A DNA stretch of 49,120 bases from Prevotella sp. (lineage in GTDB: Bacteria > Bacteroidota > Bacteroidia > Bacteroidales > Bacteroidaceae). The stretch covers positions 1-49,120 of the forward strand of contig JAGCDO010000061.1 in the NCBI GenBank assembly GCA_017651265.1, read 5' to 3'. Shown here one piece after another: positions 7,218 to 14,262 of the stretch (positions within the stretch are counted from its first letter, which is position 1; every line of letters begins with the position of its first letter). Made by a program: the position numbers and the translations under genes. The notes beneath the pieces were generated by a model. That model made no database searches. It had not been told where the DNA came from and worked only from the letters and a program-made list of their open reading frames with translations.

Positions 7218-10184
7218 ATGAAAAGGCTTTTTACTGCTGCTATGCTGCTGGTCATAACCACAATATCAGCCAACGCACAACTGGTAATAAACGAACTGAT
7301 GCAGTCGAATGTCGAGTGCTTCTTTGACAACGAAACCAAAGAGTTTCCTGACTCGTGGGTGGAATTATATAACAGTGGCTCCACCACTGTCAATCTCAAG
7401 GACTACAAGATAGGTACCAAAGCCGATGCCTCTAAGGCATGGGAATTGCCCGATAAGCCCGTTGCGTCCAAGGGATATGTGATTATCTACTGCGACAAGG
7501 AAGGTCTGAAGGACAACCGCCTTCACACCGACTTCCGTCTGGAGTCGGACAAGGTGGGCAATCTCTATCTTTTCAATGGCAACGAGATTGTTAACAGTGT
7601 TGAAGGCATTCCCATAATGCCGGCACCCGATGTGGCTTACGGTCGTGCGAGGGACAGCCAAGCATCGGACAATGGTGACACATGGGGCTACGAGCTGAAG
7701 CCAACACCAGGTAAAAAGAACGAAGGCGACGTCGTGGCAGCCACTCAGATCCTTGGTGCTCCCGAGTTCGGACGGAAAGGCTTTGTGAGCCACTCAGCCT
7801 TCGAATTCGATCTCACGCTGAGTAAGCCCGTACGTACTCCCGAAGGTGCCTATATCACTTACACTATGGACGGCAGCGAACCCACAGCAGAGAGTACGCG
7901 GTATACGACACCCATCCGCATCAAAACCACCAATACCGATAATAACCGTACCAAGGTGATTCGTGCCAAGGTGTTCTGCGATGGTTATCTCTCACCTGTT
8001 AGCACCGCCCAGTCGTACATCTACCATCCAAGGAAAATGAAGATTCCCATCATCTCCATCCTGACTAAAAATGCATACATATACGATAATGCGATTGGCA
8101 TCTATCCTAATAACAAAGACAAGGATCACCAGGTGGACTGGCGCCGTCCCATCAATATCGAGATGTTTATCAGCGAGAATTCAGAAAGCGTCTTCAACCA
8201 GCTCGGCGAGACCCGTATTCAGGGAGGACAGTCGCGTGCGAATAAACTCAAGTCAATGGCCATCTATGCAAACAAGCGTTTTGGTCCCAAGAATAAACGT
8301 TTCTCATACGAGTTCTTCCCCGACCAAAAGCCGGGCATAACCGAGTTTAAGTCGTTCTCCCTGCGTGATGGCGGTAACGACTTTGGTGACCTATACTTCC
8401 GCGATCTCATCATTCAGCGCACGATGGGCCCAAATACAGACCTCGACTGGCAGGCAGGCCGTCCGGCTGTTCTCTACATCAATGGCGTGTACAAGGGCAT
8501 GATCAATATCCGCGAGCGCTCGAACGAGGACAACATCTACAGTAATTACAATGAGCTTGAGGATGTAGACGAAATTGAGATTGGACATAAAACAGAGGGC
8601 AATGAAGAAAAGTACATCGAGGAGTTGAAGGAAGGTACCATGGACTTCTACGACGACTTCTGGGACTTCTATAGCAAGGAGGACAAAGAGCATAAATACA
8701 CACCGGATGATTACACCTTGGAAGGTTACGAGAAATGGATGGATGTCAGCGAGTATCTGAACGTCATGATTACGAACCTCTTCTACTGCAATATCGACTT
8801 CCCTGGCAACAACATCGTGTTCTGGCGCCCCAACAAGAAAAAATCAGGCCTACCCATGAGATGGCGCTTCATCATCAAGGACACCGACTTCGGACTGGGT
8901 CTCTACGGATGGGATCAAACCAAGAATACATCCAACACCATCGACATGATCTACAATCCAACTGGACATAGCAACTCATGGGCTTTCTCAAACCCAAAAG
9001 CCTCCCTTCTCTTCCGCAATATGATGGAAGACGACGAGGCCATCAGGGACCTGTTCATCGACAAGAGTTGCGTTTACATGGGTGACTTCATGAATGCCAA
9101 GGGAACAGGCGCCGTCATCGACGACATCATGAACAAGACTCTGGACGAGTTTGTTGCCCATCGAGCTGTGCCCGAGTATTACGTCTGGGGAGGAAGCAGC
9201 AGTAGTGAGATTACCAACAAGTTCAACGCTGCCAAGAGTTGGGTAGAAGGCAGGCCTGATAACTTCCTTCAGTACATCAGCAATCAGTACCTGAATGGCA
9301 TAGAGTTCTATCCCGTCACCATCAACAAGGAAGTAGCCACCGAAAACATACCCGACGAAGTGTATGTTAACGGCATCAAGCTCACTAAAGGTGTGTTCGA
9401 TGGCAAACTATTCCTTGACCGTGATATTACTCTCGAAGGCAATACCTCCGACGATGAAGACCAGGTAGTCACAGGATGGGAAATCAAGAAGACAACCTCC
9501 GACGGAAGAGTTGAGACGACAACTATTGACGACGGCTATCACTTCACCGTGTCCTCATGCCAGAACTACTGCATCACCCCCATTTGGGGTGAACCCAGGG
9601 TTACTATTGGTGAATATGGAGCCGTATCATTTAGCTGTACCAAGCCACTCGACTTTACCAATAGACCCGTTAAAGCTTATATCGTGACCGCAAATAACGG
9701 CAATAGTTTCATCAAAGAACGGGTGTATAAGGTTCCTGCAAATACAGGTCTCGTCATCGAAGGTGAAGAAGGTACATATACAATTCCTGTTTATAGGAGT
9801 TCTACATTCGACGACGTTACCCAAAACATGCTTCTGTCAACGGCTAAGAAATCGTTCACCGTACCTAATGATGAAAATGCTTACTACGGTCTGTTCTACT
9901 CAACAACTAAGAATAGGGTGGGCTTCAAGAAGAAGGAGCCAGGCCACATTTTCGCCAAGGGTAAGAGCTATCTATGCCTGACACAAGAGCAACATCAGGG
10001 CAAAGAATTCACCGAACTCTTCTTCGACGGAATCATCGATGGCATCGCTACCGATATCCAGGGCGCTAACAACAATAGATGGACAGACGGTCAGATTTAC
10101 AACCTGAACGGCCAGCGTGTTGACAAGAACTACAATGGTGTAATCATTGTGAACGGCAAGAAGGTGGTTAACAATCGGAAGTGA
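7218..10184 (+). CDS. Secreted CotH-kinase family protein with lamin-tail domain
   Basis: A 988-residue exported multi-domain protein. After the signal peptide MKRLFTAAMLLVITTISANA comes a lamin-tail domain (about 22-150: VINELMQSN ... DSWVELYNSG), then a chitobiase C-terminal-like beta domain (about 185-285: ITYTMDGSEPTAESTRYTTP). The CotH kinase-like domain (about 295-640) has the motifs ETRIQGGQSR, NGVYKGMINIRERS and WRFIIKDTDFGLGL, the last resembling the D-x-D metal site. The last 45 residues (IYNLNGQRVDKNYNGVIIVNGKKV) form a tail typical of exported Prevotella proteins and like a type IX secretion domain. CotH of Bacillus phosphorylates spore coat proteins; the substrate here is unknown. 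The small acidic protein gene follows within 25 bases. Confidence 0.85.
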   Translation: MKRLFTAAMLLVITTISANAQLVINELMQSNVECFFDNETKEFPDSWVELYNSGSTTVNLKDYKIGTKADASKAWELPDKPVASKGYVIIYCDKEGLKDNRLHTDFRLESDKVGNLYLFNGNEIVNSVEGIPIMPAPDVAYGRARDSQASDNGDTWGYELKPTPGKKNEGDVVAATQILGAPEFGRKGFVSHSAFEFDLTLSKPVRTPEGAYITYTMDGSEPTAESTRYTTPIRIKTTNTDNNRTKVIRAKVFCDGYLSPVSTAQSYIYHPRKMKIPIISILTKNAYIYDNAIGIYPNNKDKDHQVDWRRPINIEMFISENSESVFNQLGETRIQGGQSRANKLKSMAIYANKRFGPKNKRFSYEFFPDQKPGITEFKSFSLRDGGNDFGDLYFRDLIIQRTMGPNTDLDWQAGRPAVLYINGVYKGMINIRERSNEDNIYSNYNELEDVDEIEIGHKTEGNEEKYIEELKEGTMDFYDDFWDFYSKEDKEHKYTPDDYTLEGYEKWMDVSEYLNVMITNLFYCNIDFPGNNIVFWRPNKKKSGLPMRWRFIIKDTDFGLGLYGWDQTKNTSNTIDMIYNPTGHSNSWAFSNPKASLLFRNMMEDDEAIRDLFIDKSCVYMGDFMNAKGTGAVIDDIMNKTLDEFVAHRAVPEYYVWGGSSSSEITNKFNAAKSWVEGRPDNFLQYISNQYLNGIEFYPVTINKEVATENIPDEVYVNGIKLTKGVFDGKLFLDRDITLEGNTSDDEDQVVTGWEIKKTTSDGRVETTTIDDGYHFTVSSCQNYCITPIWGEPRVTIGEYGAVSFSCTKPLDFTNRPVKAYIVTANNGNSFIKERVYKVPANTGLVIEGEEGTYTIPVYRSSTFDDVTQNMLLSTAKKSFTVPNDENAYYGLFYSTTKNRVGFKKKEPGHIFAKGKSYLCLTQEQHQGKEFTELFFDGIIDGIATDIQGANNNRWTDGQIYNLNGQRVDKNYNGVIIVNGKKVVNNRK

Positions 10185-10207
10185 AACCAATAAGAATGAT
10201 TGAAAAG

Positions 10208-10417
10208 ATGAGAAAACAGATATATGTTGCGCCTCGCTTGGAGGTATTGCTCAATGATGCAGAAACCGTTTTAGGAAATAACGCCTATTCCATATTCGGT
10301 GATGACGAACCCGGTGTGGATTTGGGCAAGGAGAACTTCATTGTCTTTTCCGATTTCCCTGACGATGAATACACATGGGGGGACCTATGGGCGGATGTTG
10401 AAGATGAAGAAGAATAA
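10208..10417 (+). CDS. Small acidic Bacteroidales peptide downstream of cotH-like gene
   Basis: A 69-residue protein that begins MRKQIYVAPRLEVLLNDAET and ends in the acidic run WADVEDEEE. The N-terminal pattern K-x-Y-x-x-P-x-x-E-V is widespread in short Bacteroidales proteins, which follow genes for exported proteins and have variable acidic C-termini; that is my memory of the group, and their function is not established. No signal peptide or membrane segment is visible. An ATG at 10196 is an alternative start, and the reading frame also overlaps the cotH stop. Co-transcription with the CotH gene is very likely, because only about 25 bases separate them and a strong terminator follows. Confidence 0.65.
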   Translation: MRKQIYVAPRLEVLLNDAETVLGNNAYSIFGDDEPGVDLGKENFIVFSDFPDDEYTWGDLWADVEDEEE

Positions 10418-10451
10418 CCACCCATAAGAGGACAACATCTATACAATAACG

Positions 10452-10497
10452 ACGCTTCCATGCGTGATGCTAGCATCAGCATGGAAGCGTTATTTTT
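10452..10497 (+). terminator. Very strong terminator after CotH operon
   Basis: ACGCTTCCATGC (10452-10463) pairs perfectly with GCATGGAAGCGT (10479-10490); inside it TGATGC pairs with GCATCA, leaving one bulged G. TATTTTTA follows. Confidence 0.9.
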
Positions 10498-10628
10498 ATG
10501 AGCCCACGAGAGGAATTGGCTCCGCCGATCCCATACGCTCCCAGAGAGGGATTCGCGCTCGACCCGAAGGGGCGCTTTCACAAAGCGAAGCGACTGAAAG
10601 AACGTGAGAACCCGGTTCGCAGCCACAA
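10498..10628. other. GC-rich non-coding stretch after tRNA-Ser terminator
   Basis: No convincing gene is seen in these 130 bases. They are richer in GC than their surroundings and hold short hairpins such as CGCTTT-CAC-AAAGCG (about 10572-10587). AGAGAGGGATTCG at 10543-10555 repeats exactly the 3' part of the neighbouring tRNA (10673-10685). It could be a degenerate tRNA-derived repeat or an old attachment scar. Confidence 0.4.
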
Positions 10629-10658
10629 CAAAAAAAGGCATCAGAAAACTCTGATGCC
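10629..10658 (-). terminator. Terminator of tRNA-Ser
   Basis: On the minus strand GGCATCAG pairs with CTGATGCC (10637-10644 and 10651-10658), followed by a run of seven or more T. It begins 9 bases after the tRNA 3' end. Confidence 0.85.
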
Positions 10659-10667
10659 TCTTTGTTG

Positions 10668-10752
10668 CGGAGAGAGAGGGATTCGAACCCCCGGTGCCTC
10701 TCAGCACGACGGTTTTCAAGACCGTTGTAATCGACCACTCTACCATCTCTCC
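10668..10752 (-). tRNA. tRNA-Ser (anticodon UGA)
   Basis: An 85-base tRNA on the minus strand. The acceptor stem pairs GGAGAGA with TCTCTCC and ends in discriminator G. The anticodon loop is CUUGAAA, giving anticodon UGA, which decodes UCA and related serine codons. The long variable arm (about CGUGCUGAGAGGCACC) is characteristic of a class II serine tRNA. The T arm is GGGGGTTCGAATCCCTC. The CCA end is not encoded (G is followed by CAAC). The promoter is at 10874-10905, leaving a leader of about 115 bases, and a terminator follows at once. Confidence 0.95.
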
Positions 10753-10873
10753 TTCAGTCAGTGACTGGCTCTTGGTCGGAAAAGCGGTGACAAAATCAGT
10801 GCAAGCCGAACACAAAGACTGTTCTTTGCTGAGGCGAAGCCTGATTTAGCCGACGATTTCTCCAAATCGGATG

Positions 10874-10905
10874 CAAAGGTAGTGGTTTTTTCCCGAACCG
10901 CCAAA
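10874..10905 (-). promoter_or_regulatory. Promoter for tRNA-Ser
   Basis: On the minus strand TTTG (10902-10905) and TACCTTTG (10874-10881) are separated by 20 bases. It stands back to back with the next gene's promoter. Confidence 0.7.
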
Positions 10906-10920
10906 TATTTCAGAAGTTTT

Positions 10921-10951
10921 TTGTTACTTTACGAATGAATTCTTACCTTTG
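10921..10951 (+). promoter_or_regulatory. Promoter for the ketopantoate reductase-like gene
   Basis: TTG at 10921-10923, 20 bases, TACCTTTG at 10944-10951. The leader to the ATG at 10973 is about 15 bases. Confidence 0.75.
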
Positions 10952-10972
10952 CAACGGAAAAAATGAAGTGAT

Positions 10973-11884
10973 ATGAAATATGCGATTATAGGTACAGGAG
11001 CCATTGGTGGTTATTATGGCGGAAAACTGGCGAAAGCGGGAAATGAGGTTCACTTCCTGCTGCACACCGATTATGAATATGTAAAAGAGAATGGATTACA
11101 GGTAGATTCATGCGACGGCAGTTTCCATCTGGATCAAGTGAACGCCTATCAGACAACGGCGGATATTCCTCCTTGCGATGTGATTCTGGTGTGTTTGAAA
11201 TCCACTAACGAACACCTACTGCGCAACCTGCTGCCACCGATGATTCATGAGAATACCGTGGTGGTGCTGATTCAGAACGGTATCGGATTGGAGGCTGATC
11301 TGCAGACGCTCTTCCCCACCCTGCAGATTGTGGCAGGACTGGCTTTCATCTGCTCGGGAAAGGTAGGACCAGGTCATATAGACCATCAGTGCTACGGTAG
11401 CATCAACTTAGGAAACTACTCCGTGAAGGACAAGGAGCTGTTTGCAAAGCTGCTGACGGATTTCCGTAACGCAGAGATTGAGGCCAACGAGGTGGAGTAT
11501 GAGGAAGCACGCTGGAAGAAGGCCGTGTGGAATATGCCGTTCAATGGAATGACCGTTGCCCTTGACACCACCACCAACAAGCTGCTTGACAACCCCGCCA
11601 CCGAACAGCTGATACGCGACCAGATGATGGAGGTGGTGGCTGCATCAAGAGCCTTGGGCGTGGAGCATGTGGATGAAGCCTTCGTGGAGAAGATGATTGC
11701 CATGACCAAGGCCATGACACCCTATAAACCCAGTATGAAACTCGATGCCGACTTCCACCGTCCGATGGAAATTGACTACCTTTATACCCGTCCTATCCAA
11801 GAGGCTAAGAAGGCTGGATGCCCCATGCCGAAACTCGAGATGCTGGAACAGGAATTGAGGTTTATTCAGGGGAAGTATTTATAA
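10973..11884 (+). CDS. Putative 2-dehydropantoate 2-reductase
   Basis: A 303-residue NADP-dependent reductase of the ApbA/PanE family, which reduces 2-dehydropantoate to pantoate in coenzyme A synthesis. The Rossmann loop GTGAIGGYYGGKLAKAG (residues 7-23) and the LVCLKSTN segment (about 73-80) are visible. The C-terminal domain has WKKAVWNMPFNGMTV, the typical catalytic-lysine region of the family, and PSMKLDADFHRPMEIDYL. Length fits (about 300). No other pantothenate gene is adjacent, and the family contains many paralogues of different substrate, so the substrate is uncertain. It stands alone and converges with the GH43 gene. Confidence 0.75.
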   Translation: MKYAIIGTGAIGGYYGGKLAKAGNEVHFLLHTDYEYVKENGLQVDSCDGSFHLDQVNAYQTTADIPPCDVILVCLKSTNEHLLRNLLPPMIHENTVVVLIQNGIGLEADLQTLFPTLQIVAGLAFICSGKVGPGHIDHQCYGSINLGNYSVKDKELFAKLLTDFRNAEIEANEVEYEEARWKKAVWNMPFNGMTVALDTTTNKLLDNPATEQLIRDQMMEVVAASRALGVEHVDEAFVEKMIAMTKAMTPYKPSMKLDADFHRPMEIDYLYTRPIQEAKKAGCPMPKLEMLEQELRFIQGKYL

Positions 11885-11925
11885 CAAGCTTAACTTTCTC
11901 TTCGTTAGCTTTACCCTGTTTAGAG

Positions 11926-12030
11926 GCAAGAAGCAAGAGGCAAGAAGCAAGAGATATGTAATAAGTCCCAGTGACTATAACCAATGCCTATCTAATAGTG
12001 CTATTCTCTTGCTTCTTGCTTCTTGCTTCC
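11926..12030. repeat. Inverted repeat built from GCAAGAR heptads
   Basis: The left arm (11929-11954) and the right arm (12005-12030) are complementary at 24 of 26 positions, with 50 bases between. The arms consist of heptads GCAAGAA or GCAAGAG (four at 11926-11953). There is no T run, so it is not a classic terminator, although it lies between two convergent genes. Confidence 0.8.
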
Positions 12031-12058
12031 TAAAATAGAGCTACAGACACCTCTATAT

Positions 12059-14101
12059 CTAGTTAATCAAGAATATCTTTGTCTGACCATTGTAGGTGGC
12101 CTTGATGGTGGCACGACCTTCAACGATAGGACTGATGTCGAACTTCACACCAGGCACATCGGATGTGGCGGTGAGCTTACTGTTATTCTTCAGCGGACCA
12201 TACACCTGATAGCGGTTCTGCTCAGCATAGCCGTTCTGGGCGTTGAAGCGTACTGGTGTTGAAGGAATAGTCAACGCCTTACCATCGGCAGTGATAGTAA
12301 CCTGTGGTACTTTGGGATTTGTCTCTGGAACAGACTTAGAGAAGCTGATGCCGTGGAGGTCGAACAATCCCTGAGGACGCTGCGGACCTTGCGGACGACG
12401 GCCACCAAACTGCGGACGACCTTGCTGGGGCTGCTGAACATCGGGACCTTCAACAACGAGATAGATTGCGTGCTTACCCTTCAGTCCTTCAACATCAGGA
12501 ACAACAATACTGTAGTATCCTTCTTGCTGAGCTGGATTTCCCGTCACATCAAGTGTACCAATCTTCTTACCCTTCCATGGATCATCGAGAAGAATGTGAA
12601 TCTTGAAGTTATCCTTGACAGTGGGTGTCAGATTCAGGTTCAGAACTGGCTTATCACCCTTCTTAATACCCTCGAAAGCCTTCACACCCTTGGTGTCTTT
12701 AGCCAATCCACCGAAACCGAAGTACTTGAAGCCGATGATACCACCGTTCTGAATACCGGCGAGATCCATCGAGTTGTTCCATACATCGTGATTGTCCTGC
12801 ATCCAGTCGTTTGAGCCCGGACCATATACAAAGCAGGCGTAGCCGGCACTATAGTAGGCATAGGGCGGCAGACCGAAGATCTGGAAGCCCTCACTGGTAA
12901 CCTCAGCACCTGTATATTCATTACCGTCGCTGGCCTTGGCTGTCCACACATTATCTTTCTTATAGGGATCGTAGCCTGAAATGGTAACCTTTCCCCCCTC
13001 GGCCACTGGCTTCTTGTCCCATGTGATCTTCACAGGAGCCACCATGGTTTGACGGGCATTACCGAAGCCACGCGGCGGACGGTGATAGAATACATACCAC
13101 TGACCGTTGATCTCCTGCAGTGAGCCATGGGTGTTATGAGCGAAATTGGTGGTGATGAGCTTTGAGCCATCCTCGTTCGGAACCACACCACGCGAATCGA
13201 CCAGCACGCCACCTGAACGCCACGGTCCTAAGGGAGAATCGCCATAGGCATAGCGAAGGGCTGAGTTGGTGTTGCCTAAGCCATATTCCTTTCCGCTGTA
13301 GCCAGAGAACACCATGACATATTTGTTACCCACCTGACGGATGGAAGAAGCCTCGAAGAAATTGAAGTCGAGCGGATCCTGTCCTTCATAGAGTGCCTTA
13401 TATTCGCTACCCGCCTTGTCGAGCAACCTTCCGTCGGCACTGCTGGCAGGGATGAACGGGTCAATAGCCTCTGTTCCCTCACGCTGTGAATACATGGTCT
13501 TCTGGTCGAGCTCAACAGCAGTAGAGTGCTGGAAGCCATAGAACACATAGGCGCGAAAACCAATGTCGTAGTCCTTATCCTTCTTATCGGTGATGTTCTC
13601 AATGAACACCGACGGGTCGAAGTCGATCAACGAGCCTGGAACACACTGACGACCATCCTCGGTGAGGTTAATCGGTGTAAAGGGACCGTTGGGGCGGTCG
13701 CCTTTGCAAACCATCGGAGTGCGGCGCCATCCGCGGGAATGCGGATAGAGATAGTAAGTTTTTTTACCGGTCTTCTTATCCTTCACCTCCACCAGATCAG
13801 GAGCATACATCGTGTCCCACTGTCCATCTATATAATAGGTAAAGATAGGACCCTCGTCGCGCCACTGACTCAAGTCTTCTACAGGAGCCGACCACATTCG
13901 GATGTCAGGACCGCAGTAGGCGGAGTAGTTCACATCGTGCGAACCGATGATATAGGCACGGAACTTTCCGGGGTTGTCCGGATCTTCAAAAACACGGGGT
14001 TCGCCATCAGGCACATGCTCCCACAAAGGGAGATAAGGATTCTGTGCGCTGAGTGTCATCACAGTCAGCAGCAACAGGAACAACATAGATTTTCTTTTCA
14101 T
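12059..14101 (-). CDS. Secreted GH43-family glycoside hydrolase
   Basis: A 680-residue exported enzyme with signal peptide MKRKSMLFLLLLTVMTLSAQ. The N-terminal five-bladed propeller of glycoside hydrolase family 43 fills about residues 20-360. Candidate catalytic acids are the aspartate of GEPRVFEDPDNP (base), the aspartate of MYAPDLVEV (modulator) and the glutamate of FFEASSIRQVG (acid). A later HGSLQEINGQWYVFYHR segment is typical of the family. A carbohydrate-binding-like beta domain follows, with a proline/glutamine/glycine-rich insertion (about residues 585-605), then a short C-terminal domain. GH43 enzymes release arabinose or xylose from hemicellulose; which one is not clear. The reading frame starts upstream inside the -7 box, so I took the ATG at 14101. 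Confidence 0.85.
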   Translation of the reverse strand: MKRKSMLFLLLLTVMTLSAQNPYLPLWEHVPDGEPRVFEDPDNPGKFRAYIIGSHDVNYSAYCGPDIRMWSAPVEDLSQWRDEGPIFTYYIDGQWDTMYAPDLVEVKDKKTGKKTYYLYPHSRGWRRTPMVCKGDRPNGPFTPINLTEDGRQCVPGSLIDFDPSVFIENITDKKDKDYDIGFRAYVFYGFQHSTAVELDQKTMYSQREGTEAIDPFIPASSADGRLLDKAGSEYKALYEGQDPLDFNFFEASSIRQVGNKYVMVFSGYSGKEYGLGNTNSALRYAYGDSPLGPWRSGGVLVDSRGVVPNEDGSKLITTNFAHNTHGSLQEINGQWYVFYHRPPRGFGNARQTMVAPVKITWDKKPVAEGGKVTISGYDPYKKDNVWTAKASDGNEYTGAEVTSEGFQIFGLPPYAYYSAGYACFVYGPGSNDWMQDNHDVWNNSMDLAGIQNGGIIGFKYFGFGGLAKDTKGVKAFEGIKKGDKPVLNLNLTPTVKDNFKIHILLDDPWKGKKIGTLDVTGNPAQQEGYYSIVVPDVEGLKGKHAIYLVVEGPDVQQPQQGRPQFGGRRPQGPQRPQGLFDLHGISFSKSVPETNPKVPQVTITADGKALTIPSTPVRFNAQNGYAEQNRYQVYGPLKNNSKLTATSDVPGVKFDISPIVEGRATIKATYNGQTKIFLIN

Positions 14102-14128
14102 TTTGTAAGTAAGTTTTGGATTTTTGTG

Positions 14129-14136
14129 CAAAGGTA
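14129..14136 (-). promoter_or_regulatory. Promoter -7 box for GH43 gene
   Basis: CAAAGGTA on the plus strand is TACCTTTG on the minus strand, about 28 bases before the ATG. The -33 region is weak. Confidence 0.55.
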
Positions 14137-14262
14137 ATCAATTTGTCAGACATGCTTTTTACTAATTGTTTCTTATTCTTTCGTTATTGTTACGAACAAC
14201 GGTAGAAACACTCATTCCAAGGGGTCTGCACAATAAAATCGTGGAAAGGTGCGTTATTGTTT

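Noticed and set aside
10285-10815. A 176-residue open frame across tRNA-Ser
   Set aside because: The middle of it is the translated tRNA itself, a common false gene.
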